A stretch of 33,544 nucleotides of DNA from Candidatus Bathyarchaeota archaeon (GTDB lineage Archaea > Thermoproteota > Bathyarchaeia > Bathyarchaeales > SOJC01), in NCBI GenBank assembly GCA_020351305.1, contig CP070730.1, forward strand, positions 760,713-794,256, in the 5' to 3' direction. Below, piece after piece: positions 16,515 to 23,719 of this stretch. The position numbers and the translations under genes were made by a program. The notes under the pieces are model-generated. The model ran no database searches. It saw only the letters and a program-made list of their open reading frames with translations, and had not been told where the DNA came from. Each line of letters begins with the position of its first letter. The first letter of the stretch is position 1.

Positions 16515-16895
16515 CTAAATCTTTTCAACTCTGATTCTGGTCCCGCTTTTCGTCTCAGCGAAGGCTTCTAAATTCGCCTTCACCTCTCCAACTATGTTAA
16601 CAGGACTGTAAGGTTGAGTCTCACCATAAAAGATACAAAGAGCGTTTCCCATCGGCCAATAAGCAATTGTGCCCTTTTCAACATTCGGTTTCGCCTTCTC
16701 ATCGCCCATCTTGATTGGAATTTCAAAGTAAACCTCTTCTTTCCACAAAGCAATTCTGCCTTCAATTGGAAGAACCTTGATTATTGCGTCGACCGTTCTC
16801 GGAGCTAAGTGGCGGATTAACTCGCCATCGGCTTTACCAACCTTTTCTACTATGAATTTAATTGGTATACGAGTAATGCTTTCTTCGCTCATCAT
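16515..16895 (-). CDS. Cyclophilin-like fold protein (TM1367/COG2164 type)
   Basis: About 126 residues resembling the small cyclophilin-like proteins of the TM1367 group. Visible features are IEGRIALWKEEVYFEIPIK, GTIAYWPMGNALCIFYG and PYSPVNIVGEV, a beta-barrel pattern. The biochemical role of the group is unknown; peptidyl-prolyl isomerase activity should not be assumed. Translation may begin at GTG 16901, which overlaps the stop of the upstream gene (GTGA), or at ATG 16895 or 16892. Coupling to the upstream cDPG-synthetase-like gene is likely. Confidence 0.7.
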   Translation of the reverse strand: MMSEESITRIPIKFIVEKVGKADGELIRHLAPRTVDAIIKVLPIEGRIALWKEEVYFEIPIKMGDEKAKPNVEKGTIAYWPMGNALCIFYGETQPYSPVNIVGEVKANLEAFAETKSGTRIRVEKI

Positions 16896-16897
16896 AA

Positions 16898-18217
16898 TCA
16901 CTTTGTGAAGTGCTTTTTTAGTACATCTTCCAAAGTCGGGGAGCCTAACTCCATAAGACTGTATTTGGCTCTAACAGCGGGTTTATTGATGCGTAGTACG
17001 CGTCTTAAGTCAATAGGCGTGCCAATCACTACAATGTCGCAAGGTGTGTTGTTTATTGTCTCCTCTAGCTCATTTATTTGCTCTTGACCATATCCAATGG
17101 CTGGAAGTAAGGGCCCAAGATGGACATATTTTGCAAAAGTCTCAACAACTGAGCCTACAGCATAGGGCCTAGGATCAACAATTTTGTTCGCTCCGAGTTT
17201 TCTAGCGATAATGACTCCTGCGCCATAAGGCATGTTGCCATGAGTTAGCGTAGGTCCATCTTCTACCACTAGAACCCGCTTTCCCTTAATCAAGTCAGAG
17301 TCATCAACAGTGATTGGAGAGGAAGCTTCGATAATTAGGGCGTCGGGATTTACTGCTTTTATGTTCTTCCTCACAGTTTCCACATTTTCAGGATTTGCAG
17401 AGTCTACTTTGTTAATGACCACAATGTCTGCCATTCGAAGATTTGCCTCTCCAGGATGATAAGCGAGTTCATGGCCTGGTCTGTGAGGGTCCGCAACCAC
17501 TATGTGAAGATTGGAATGGTAGAAAGGAAGGTCATTGTTTCCTCCATCCCAAACGATGACATCAGCTTCCTTCTCAGCTTCCCTCAGGATTCTCTCATAG
17601 TCTACACCTGCAAATACAACTATTCCTTTTACGATATGTGGTTCATACTCTTCTCGCTCTTCAATTGTGCACTCGTGCTTGTCGAGGTCTTCATAAGATG
17701 CAAACCGTTGCCAAATTTGTTTTCTTAAATCTCCATAGGGCATTGGATGCCTAACAACCGCGACTCTGAATCCATTTTTCTTTAATGTAGAAGCTATCTT
17801 ACGTGAGGTTTGGCTTTTTCCAGAGCCTGTTCTAACTGCGCAAACTGAAACCACTGGAACCTTGGCCTTTAACATTGTTGTTGAGGGGCCCATTATCTTA
17901 AAGTCAGCGCCAAGAGACAGTACTAATGAAGCTTTATGCATAACATATTCGTGAGATACATCGCTATAGGCGAAAATCACTTCGTCAACCTTATGTTTCT
18001 TGACAAGTTGAGGTAGCTTTTCCTCAGGGTGAATGGGGATTCCGTCTAGGTACCCAGATCCTGCGAGTTCTGGAGGGTACTTTCGATTTTCAATTCCAGG
18101 TATTTGAGTGGCTGTGAAACCTACTACTTCGAATAATTCATTGTTTCGGAAGTAAACATTGAAATTATGAAAGTCTCTGCCAGCCGCTCCCATGATGATT
18201 ACTCTGATTTTTTCCAT
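16898..18217 (-). CDS. P-loop protein of the cyclic 2,3-diphosphoglycerate synthetase family (COG2403)
   Basis: A protein of 439 residues. An N-terminal Rossmann-like part (VIIMGAAGRDFHNFN) precedes a P-loop (VRTGSGKSQTSR, about 149-160). After that come a G-domain-like segment VWDGGNNDLPF, and NKVD as a guanine-type specificity motif. The C-terminus carries DGPTLTHGNMPYGAG and YVHLGPLLPAIGY. Relatives include the methanogen enzyme that cyclises 2,3-bisphosphoglycerate into a compatible solute, and many proteins once called predicted GTPases. Whether this one makes cyclic DPG is not proven by sequence. It is co-directional and overlapping with the cyclophilin-like gene. Confidence 0.8.
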   Translation of the reverse strand: MEKIRVIIMGAAGRDFHNFNVYFRNNELFEVVGFTATQIPGIENRKYPPELAGSGYLDGIPIHPEEKLPQLVKKHKVDEVIFAYSDVSHEYVMHKASLVLSLGADFKIMGPSTTMLKAKVPVVSVCAVRTGSGKSQTSRKIASTLKKNGFRVAVVRHPMPYGDLRKQIWQRFASYEDLDKHECTIEEREEYEPHIVKGIVVFAGVDYERILREAEKEADVIVWDGGNNDLPFYHSNLHIVVADPHRPGHELAYHPGEANLRMADIVVINKVDSANPENVETVRKNIKAVNPDALIIEASSPITVDDSDLIKGKRVLVVEDGPTLTHGNMPYGAGVIIARKLGANKIVDPRPYAVGSVVETFAKYVHLGPLLPAIGYGQEQINELEETINNTPCDIVVIGTPIDLRRVLRINKPAVRAKYSLMELGSPTLEDVLKKHFTK

Positions 18218-18315
18218 GAAAGAGCCTCGTACTTTTGATGGATATGTGGTGAACTAGTATCCTTTATTCATTTCATATAAACATTTATCGCGTGTGTTTT
18301 TGAACTTATATGGTA

Positions 18316-18432
18316 TTATTTTCGTTTCCGAAAGACTTGTGTGTCTTCAATTGTTGTGAAATATTCAAATCCAGCTTCAGCGAGTTCACAAGCATCCTTT
18401 AGAGTTTCAGCTGTCCTTACATGCTTTTGTCG
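18316..18432 (-). pseudogene. Second tyrosine-integrase remnant (C-terminal tail)
   Basis: On the minus strand, codons from about 18432 down to the TAA at 18316-18318 read TAETLKDACELAEAGFEYFTTIEDTQVFRKRK at their end. This matches the tail of the other integrase remnant (AKTVAEACELVEAGFEYVTDIDGLKIFRKRK). Only about 38 codons remain; all catalytic motifs are gone. It begins six bases downstream of the stop of the HEPN-like gene and in another frame, so a recombination scar lies at about 18433-18440. No tRNA gene is seen next to it. Confidence 0.75.
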
Positions 18433-18437
18433 TGTTT

Positions 18438-19163
18438 CTAGACTGCATCTGCTTGCTTGTCAATTCTGAAAGTATGAGTGAAAAGTCGGGTAGCTGCCCT
18501 AAAGTTGTAACTACCTACAGTTTTTGGAATCCCAATTTTTGATGCCTTAAAGGACTGTAAGATTTGTTCCTTAGGCATTGATTTCATGTAATCACACACT
18601 ATGACATTCTGATATTTGATAAGATATCCTTGGCTTTCTTTGTGCAAAATGTTTAGAGCAAAAAGGGACGCAAGTGCGTTTATAGCGTTCTCAAGGGTGG
18701 CTTTTTTCTCGATTTGCTCGAAAATCTCATGTCTCACCTTATTATAAGGATTCCACCACGAGGGACCCTGTTTGTCGAACCCTTTGAAAGGCTGCAATCT
18801 GCCATAATAGGTAAGACCATAGTCTGCTTCAACTTCAACGCTCGATAATTGGAATATTGGATTGAAGGTTGCTCTGAAATCATTGATTTTTGGAAACCAG
18901 TTTGGGTTTGTTTCTTGCTCTTTGATTATCTTTACTCTCAGATTCTTAATTGGTATTTCATTGTCAAGGCTTTTGCTATTAACCATAAGGCGAAAGAAGC
19001 TGTCAACTAAGTCGCCTGTTCTGGCAAGTAATTCCCCAAATCTCTCAGACCAAACATTACTATGAACAGATTCAAGGGCTACATAAGGTGTGGTTCTTAT
19101 AAAATCATCTTCTAGTTTGCTATACAAGAACCATGCCTTTCCTCTTTCAAAAGGGTCACGCAT
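18438..19163 (-). CDS. HEPN-like protein of unknown function
   Basis: A protein of 241 residues with no signal peptide or membrane segment. The segment PSWWNPYNKVRHEIF (residues 134-148, with N141, R144 and H145) followed by KKATLENAINALASLFALNI strongly recalls HEPN proteins, whose W-x-x-YN-K-(K/R)H motif precedes a helix rich in Ala and Leu. HEPN families include RNases and toxins in defence and stress systems, but many members are uncharacterised. The gene adjoins an integrase scar, consistent with acquired accessory DNA. No antitoxin-like partner is evident next to it. Confidence 0.5.
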   Translation of the reverse strand: MRDPFERGKAWFLYSKLEDDFIRTTPYVALESVHSNVWSERFGELLARTGDLVDSFFRLMVNSKSLDNEIPIKNLRVKIIKEQETNPNWFPKINDFRATFNPIFQLSSVEVEADYGLTYYGRLQPFKGFDKQGPSWWNPYNKVRHEIFEQIEKKATLENAINALASLFALNILHKESQGYLIKYQNVIVCDYMKSMPKEQILQSFKASKIGIPKTVGSYNFRAATRLFTHTFRIDKQADAV

Positions 19164-19264
19164 TTACATTTGCTTCCAAAATCAATACTTAATATACTTT
19201 TTTGGCTAAAATTGTTTTCTTTTTCATAAAAATGGGGAGGTGCGGGAGACATCTCCATAAATAA

Positions 19265-19282
19265 GCAAAGTATTTGCTTTGC
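19265..19282 (-). terminator. Hairpin after the LamG-like gene, possible terminator
   Basis: GCAAAG and CTTTGC form a perfect 6-bp stem around a 6-base loop, directly after the stop of the leftward gene. A second small palindrome (GGAGACATCTCC, 19250-19261) and, on the minus strand, a T-run (CCCCATTTTT) follow. The pattern suits transcription termination; archaeal termination depends mainly on the T-run, so this is tentative. Confidence 0.4.
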
Positions 19283-19283
19283 G

Positions 19284-20213
19284 TTATGGGGACAAGCCAG
19301 TGTATATGTCAAGATAGTCCCAATGAGACTCGCATGTCATTCCCCTTCCAGTGCCTATGCAGATTCTTTGTGTCAAATCATAGCGGATTTCAGCTCGCGT
19401 AAAGGTGCTTAATAAATCTCCATCTCTATAAACCGCTGTTTCATGTGTGTCTTCATCTACAATCATTTTCCATAGGTGCCATTCATTGTCGGTCACGACT
19501 AAGAATTCCTCGAACCCCGCATTCCAGGAGCCTACTTCGATTTTATCAGCAAAGATTCTCAATACTCGGAAAGCCCTTGAAGTGTAGGTTTGAAAACTAG
19601 CATAGCCATCGCCGAAAGAGTCAATTTTAAGTCTGAACTCAATCGTAAATTCCGATGGAAAAGTCATGAAATGGGTAGCAAAGCCACCTAAAGTGTGGAG
19701 CTGTCCAGGTGGATCTATCTCGACTAGAGTGGATCTGCTATCTATTTGCCAATTCTGTAGTGAATCCCAATTCTCCTGGAGTAAGTCTGGCTGTGATGGA
19801 GGTGGTGCCTCTCCAGTTCTAATTCGCCTTATGTCGATTCTTAGAGTGGCATTGAGTAGTGGTGAAGCATCTGTTTCAACGTATAACCAAGTGATAAGAG
19901 AGTTATCTCCTGGTTGAACGATGTGTGTCTCGTCGCTAAAGATAATAAAGTTCCTTTGATACACTGAGTCATTTAAATAAAAATCAAACGTGACTGTATA
20001 GTTAAAAGTTGCATGATTCCGTACAGAAATAGTGATATTCTCAGTCTCTCCTGGCAAGAGATCAAGACTCAAAGGAGAGTAATTAAGTATTTCAATTGGC
20101 TCTTCTACAGTTACTGGAAGAATAATGCTTGGCCAAAGTCCATTCAATGCAGCAACCCCAACAATGAAGGCTAACAAAAAGGCAATCGCAAGAATCGCAT
20201 TTCTTCTTTTCAA
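19284..20213 (-). CDS. Membrane-anchored extracellular protein with Ig-like and LamG/concanavalin-like domains
   Basis: A protein of 309 residues. MKRRNAILAIAFLLAFIVGVAAL is a positively charged signal anchor. Residues about 45-130 look like a fibronectin/Ig-type adhesion domain with NITISVRNH and several sequons. A Pro-rich linker (GEAPPPSQPD) leads to a 140-residue beta-rich domain with the pattern of LamG/concanavalin-like lectins (EFTIEFRLKIDSFGDGYASF, WHLWKMIVDEDTHETAVYRDG, WDYLDIY). It may bind glycans outside the cell; no catalytic residues are recognisable. There is no IPEFP tail, so anchoring would be N-terminal. Confidence 0.7.
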   Translation of the reverse strand: MKRRNAILAIAFLLAFIVGVAALNGLWPSIILPVTVEEPIEILNYSPLSLDLLPGETENITISVRNHATFNYTVTFDFYLNDSVYQRNFIIFSDETHIVQPGDNSLITWLYVETDASPLLNATLRIDIRRIRTGEAPPPSQPDLLQENWDSLQNWQIDSRSTLVEIDPPGQLHTLGGFATHFMTFPSEFTIEFRLKIDSFGDGYASFQTYTSRAFRVLRIFADKIEVGSWNAGFEEFLVVTDNEWHLWKMIVDEDTHETAVYRDGDLLSTFTRAEIRYDLTQRICIGTGRGMTCESHWDYLDIYTGLSP

Positions 20214-20285
20214 GTCCTCCTCCTCCCATTAGTGGTTGTTCCGAAAGCATATTAATATTTTGAGTGACGAACTGCTTATAGGACT

Positions 20286-20299
20286 ATGCGCGCGCGCAT
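20286..20299. repeat. Palindromic CG run, copy 2
   Basis: ATGCGCGCGCGCAT, identical to 12637-12650 (16 identical bases including the preceding CT). It lies 6-19 bases before the likely ATG of the GNAT gene at 20305, so it would sit in the 5' leader or at the promoter. Confidence 0.7.
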
Positions 20300-20304
20300 G
20301 GGGG

Positions 20305-20829
20305 ATGGGGAAAATCTTGAAATTTCTAGTAGGCTGTGAATTAGGGGAGTTCAAGAGATACTACAAGAGAAATGGGTTTGCGGGTGAACAAGGCACTGGA
20401 GAACTTGGCATCACCGAGGAAAGAATTGTTGCTCAAAGCCCAGCTCATCTTATTGTGTGGAGAGAGAACAATAAGATTATTGGGCATGCAATCTGGCATG
20501 AGACTGGTACTGATGAGCATAGAAAAGGAGATTCTAGAAATAGAGAGGACAGAGAAATACTAAGGAAGCTTTGTGGTGGAAAAAAAGATAACATTGTTGA
20601 GCTCCATGAAATCTGGTTGATCGAAAAGTATAGAGGGAAAGGTTATGGTGAAAGGTTTTTTAATTTTTTTGAAGATTTCATCAGAAGGAAAGGCTATGAC
20701 TCATTAGTGTATTATGCATACCATCCAGCTGCTGTGACTATTTGCCGAAAGAGGGGATACGCAGAAGACTATTTGAAAAGCGAAGGTGAATATGTGTTTT
20801 GCATTAAATTATCGAACCTAACTTCATAA
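20305..20829 (+). CDS. GNAT-family N-acetyltransferase
   Basis: A protein of about 174 residues with the GNAT acetyl-CoA motif (IWLIEKYRGKGYGERFFNFFEDF) and a following YYAYHPAAVTICRKRGY, equivalent to the motif B region. The N-terminal part (GEFKRYYKRNGFAGEQGTGELG) is not from a family I can name. The substrate is unknown. The frame is open back to TTG 20236, but ATG 20305 gives a protein starting where similarity to GNAT folds becomes plausible. The ribosome site is poor; the CG palindrome lies just upstream. Confidence 0.75.
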   Translation: MGKILKFLVGCELGEFKRYYKRNGFAGEQGTGELGITEERIVAQSPAHLIVWRENNKIIGHAIWHETGTDEHRKGDSRNREDREILRKLCGGKKDNIVELHEIWLIEKYRGKGYGERFFNFFEDFIRRKGYDSLVYYAYHPAAVTICRKRGYAEDYLKSEGEYVFCIKLSNLTS

Positions 20830-20852
20830 TGCACATGGCTATGAACTCGAAA

Positions 20853-21302
20853 CTACAACAGGACAAACTCCGTTTTAACCTGTCTTAACGAAATCAAAGA
20901 TGTAGTCTTTTCGATACCTTCACGAGCGAGAATACTCTTCAGCAAATCATAAAATTCATCTTGATCTTCTGTTCTAACCTTGAGAATCATATCCCACTCT
21001 CCAGCTAGAAGATCTGCGCTCTCTACCTTCTCATATTTAGCCAATTCCCCCACAATTCTGTCCGGGTAAGCACCTGCTTTAGCTGTCAACTTGATGAAAA
21101 GATACACACAGAAGCCTTCATCAATTTTTTTATAGTCAAACACAGCCTTATAGGTTCTAATCGCGCCTTCTTCTTCTAACTTTTTTATATTATAATGAAT
21201 GGTAGTGGAAGGCTCCTTGATTTCCTTGGCAATCTTGGATATCTGTGGAGTGCAGTAGCCTTCTTTGAATAGCCTAATCAATCTGGGCTTTATATTTTTC
21301 AT
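20853..21302 (-). CDS. Lrp/AsnC-family transcriptional regulator
   Basis: A protein of 149 residues. Its N-terminal helix-turn-helix has the Lrp pattern (TPQISKIAKEIKEPSTTIHYNIKKLEEEGAI). The RAM ligand-binding domain follows (FCVYLFIKLTAKAG, VESADLLAGEWDMILKVRTED, ISLRQVKTE). Family members sense amino acids and often repress themselves. Five TTGAA-type half-sites crowd its own promoter, with the TATA box (minus strand AATTTATAG, about 21323-21331) only 21 bases from the ATG, so the transcript is probably leaderless. Confidence 0.88.
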   Translation of the reverse strand: MKNIKPRLIRLFKEGYCTPQISKIAKEIKEPSTTIHYNIKKLEEEGAIRTYKAVFDYKKIDEGFCVYLFIKLTAKAGAYPDRIVGELAKYEKVESADLLAGEWDMILKVRTEDQDEFYDLLKSILAREGIEKTTSLISLRQVKTEFVLL

Positions 21303-21305
21303 ATT

Positions 21306-21361
21306 ATTGAATAAAGTTCAATTCTATAAATTTTTTTCGTTCAATATTTGAATTTTATTCA
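21306..21361. promoter_or_regulatory. Array of TTGAA half-sites, likely Lrp-type operator
   Basis: Three inverted repeats are packed together: ATTGAA-N5-TTCAAT (21306-21322), TTCAA-TAT-TTGAA (21340-21352) and TGAAT-TTT-ATTCA (21349-21361). The first lies between the TATA box and the ATG of the Lrp-type gene. The 16-base word TTTTTTTCGTTCAATA at 21331-21346 is repeated exactly at 21695-21710, after the small rightward gene and before the ZIP transporter. Confidence 0.65.
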
Positions 21362-21412
21362 GATAGGCAATTATTGACCAAAATGCTATAGATAAGTGAG
21401 AAGGTGATGAAT

Positions 21413-21670
21413 ATGAAACACTCCTCGAAAATAAGGAAGCTACGTGTGTTCGGGTCCTTGAGAAGAGAAATCTCTGGGCTGTTAGGGTTTAGGAGGGCTT
21501 ACGGTCTCCCACAAGCATCTGTGGGCTTTCACAAAGAAAAATACGCTCCTAAGGATCGCGCTCGATATTACAGTAATTTCAGTCCTATTGAAACTGCTCT
21601 ATTGGAGGTGGAACACAAGAAAGCCAAAGCTCTTATGGAAGTTGAAAGGCAACGTATGAGGATGCTCTGA
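21413..21670 (+). CDS. Small basic protein of unknown function
   Basis: An 85-residue product, rich in Arg and Lys, starting MKHSSKIRKLRVFGSLRREI and ending in a charged helix (LLEVEHKKAKALMEVERQRMRML). AAGGTG (21401-21406) lies a normal distance before ATG 21413, better than the in-frame GTG 21404 or ATG 21407. No membrane segment, Cys motif or known domain is seen. It is divergent from the Lrp-type regulator and shares its operator region, which supports a real, regulated gene. A T-run at 21695-21701 follows it. Confidence 0.55.
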   Translation: MKHSSKIRKLRVFGSLRREISGLLGFRRAYGLPQASVGFHKEKYAPKDRARYYSNFSPIETALLEVEHKKAKALMEVERQRMRML

Positions 21671-21751
21671 AAGAGCTCACAACTACTCCCACTCTTTTTT
21701 TCGTTCAATAAGACTTAAACAGATGCGCCCGCTTATCAAAAGTTTTTTAAG

Positions 21752-21777
21752 TTAAACCTCTGCATGCATCGGTTTAA
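21752..21777 (+). promoter_or_regulatory. 26-bp palindrome upstream of the ZIP transporter
   Basis: TTAAACC (21752-21758) and GGTTTAA (21771-21777) flank a centred TGCATGCA (21761-21768). 22 of 26 bases are symmetric. It follows a TATA-like TTTTTTAAG (21743-21751) and so covers the probable transcription start of the metal transporter that begins at 21814. A metal-responsive repressor is the obvious candidate ligand. Confidence 0.6.
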
Positions 21778-21813
21778 GCAGATGTTAAGAAGATTAATAT
21801 GTGATGGGTCAAA

Positions 21814-22569
21814 ATGTGGGCTTGGATAATCACAGCTACTTTTTTGATCAGTCTCTTATCTTTCATTGGGGCTCTGGTTTTATTTCTAAGAGAGAAAATT
21901 ATGAATAAAATTCTGATGCTTCTAGTTTCTTTCTCTGCAGGAGCACTGATTGGAGGAGCCTTTCTTCATTTGATTCCTGAGGCGATTCATGAAATTGGCG
22001 TTGATGAGTCATCACTTCTACTTGCATTTTCGTATCTGCTCATTGGTTTCTGTACCTTCTTCGTTTTGGAGCAATTAATTAGTTGGCACCACCATCATGC
22101 TACTTCGCACCCAAAGATAATGCCTTTCTCTTATCTAATCCTATTCAGTGACGGTATACACAATTTCATTGACGGTCTAGTCATAGCAGCTGCTTTCATG
22201 TTGAACCTCCATATTGGAGCCACCACATCCTTAGCGATAGCATTGCATGAAATCCCCCAAGAAATTGGGGACTTCGGCATTTTAATCCATGGTGGATTTG
22301 ATAAAGTTAAGGCGTTGATCCTGAACTACATTTCAGCTGTATCGGTAGTCTTTGGGGGGATAGTGGGTTTCATCTTGTATGAGCAGCTAGGCAGCTCAAT
22401 AGCTTTCCTTCTTCCTTTTGCTGCTGGCAACTTTATCTATATATCTAGCACAGACTTGATCCCTGAAATTAGATTTAAGGAAAGCTTAGTTAGATCGCTA
22501 ATCAGATTCATCGTTTTTCTATGTGGAATAGGATTAATGATTATAATCAGATTCACGAGCCATCACTAA
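21814..22569 (+). CDS. ZIP-family divalent metal transporter
   Basis: A membrane protein of 251 residues with about seven or eight hydrophobic segments. It has the two ZIP metal-site motifs: HNFIDGLVIAAAF in segment 4 and HEIPQEIGDFGIL in segment 5. A His-rich loop (SWHHHHATSH, about 90-99) lies between segments 3 and 4, as in zinc transporters. It should import zinc or a similar ion down its gradient. The palindrome just upstream suggests metal-dependent control. The exact metal cannot be told. Confidence 0.9.
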   Translation: MWAWIITATFLISLLSFIGALVLFLREKIMNKILMLLVSFSAGALIGGAFLHLIPEAIHEIGVDESSLLLAFSYLLIGFCTFFVLEQLISWHHHHATSHPKIMPFSYLILFSDGIHNFIDGLVIAAAFMLNLHIGATTSLAIALHEIPQEIGDFGILIHGGFDKVKALILNYISAVSVVFGGIVGFILYEQLGSSIAFLLPFAAGNFIYISSTDLIPEIRFKESLVRSLIRFIVFLCGIGLMIIIRFTSHH

Positions 22570-22672
22570 CATATACCATACGCGTGTAACATGTTCCCGG
22601 GCAGCATCACAGAAACGCGCTATTTCACACATTAATTTATTTAGCTTTCATGTTGAATCTCTCTTGATTCGA

Positions 22673-23638
22673 ATGTTTAGAGAAGTGGAAGCAGCTCATC
22701 AGCGGATAAAGAAATTCGTCAACTCCACTCCTGTGTTGACCTCCTCAACTCTTGACAAGATAACTGACAGCAACTGTTTTATCAAGTGTGAGAATTTCCA
22801 AAAAACTGGATCCTTTAAGTTTAGAGGTGCTTGTAACGCTCTGTCGCAATTATCCATAATGCAAAAGAAGAAAGGAGTGATAACACACTCATCAGGAAAT
22901 CACGCGCAAGCACTTGCATTGGCTGCTGAGCTTTTGGGAATTAAAGCGATAATCGCTATGCCGCAAGATGCTTCCCCACTTAAGGTAGCTGCCACTGAAG
23001 ATTATGGAGCGCGAATAATTACCTGTGGGAATCATCCAACGGACAGGGAGAAAGCTGTTGAACCTCTCATTGAAAAACATGGTTATACCCTTATACATCC
23101 CTCTAATGATCTCAGAATTATCGCTGGCGCTGGGACCGTTGCTTATGAATTTATAAAAGAGGTCGGGAAACTCCATTATATTTTCAGCCCAGTCGGTGGT
23201 GGAGGCTTGCTTAGTGGAACTGCAATTGCCTCAAAGCACTTGGTTCCATCAATCAAGATAATAGGTGTTGAACCAAAGAATGCAGATGATGCTTATCAAT
23301 CACTAAAGGCTGGGAGAATTATTCCAGTGAAGAACCCGAATACAATAGCGGATGGCTTAAGATCCTCTCTCGGTAGCAACACATTCAGAATAATTAGACA
23401 GAATGTTGATCAGATTATAACAGTTTCAGAAGAGGAAATTGTTGCTGCCATGCAGTTTCTTTTGGAAAGAATGAAACTCGTAGTTGAACCCTCTGGAGCA
23501 GTTTCCATAGCGGGTGTGTTGTCAAAGCAATTAGATTTGAAGTCTAAAAGAGTAGGAATAATAATCAGTGGTGGGAACATCGACTTAACAGATTTCTTTG
23601 CTAGACTCAGAAAAAGAATGCATCTAGTTAACCAATAA
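22673..23638 (+). CDS. PLP-dependent threonine/serine dehydratase or serine racemase
   Basis: A fold-type II PLP enzyme of 321 residues. The Schiff-base Lys is in TGSFKFRGA (about residue 47 from this ATG). SSGNHAQALALAA binds the substrate carboxylate, and GGGGLLSG holds the cofactor phosphate; SGGNID lies near the end. There is no C-terminal ACT regulatory domain, so it is of the short catabolic threonine dehydratase or serine racemase type. It would turn threonine or serine into 2-oxobutyrate or pyruvate plus ammonia, or interconvert serine enantiomers. TTG 22664 is an in-frame alternative start; neither has a clear ribosome site. Confidence 0.87.
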   Translation: MFREVEAAHQRIKKFVNSTPVLTSSTLDKITDSNCFIKCENFQKTGSFKFRGACNALSQLSIMQKKKGVITHSSGNHAQALALAAELLGIKAIIAMPQDASPLKVAATEDYGARIITCGNHPTDREKAVEPLIEKHGYTLIHPSNDLRIIAGAGTVAYEFIKEVGKLHYIFSPVGGGGLLSGTAIASKHLVPSIKIIGVEPKNADDAYQSLKAGRIIPVKNPNTIADGLRSSLGSNTFRIIRQNVDQIITVSEEEIVAAMQFLLERMKLVVEPSGAVSIAGVLSKQLDLKSKRVGIIISGGNIDLTDFFARLRKRMHLVNQ

Positions 23639-23719
23639 GTATCAATATTTCTCTGCATCAGTGAAGTAAAATCTCAGAAGTGAAACCTTATGCACACATT
23701 CACAAAGGCTCTAGCGATT

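Noticed and set aside
19112-19312. A 66-codon minus-strand gene between the HEPN-like and LamG-like genes
   Set aside because: It overlaps both neighbours' ends and the hairpin region, and shows no ribosome site or similarity.
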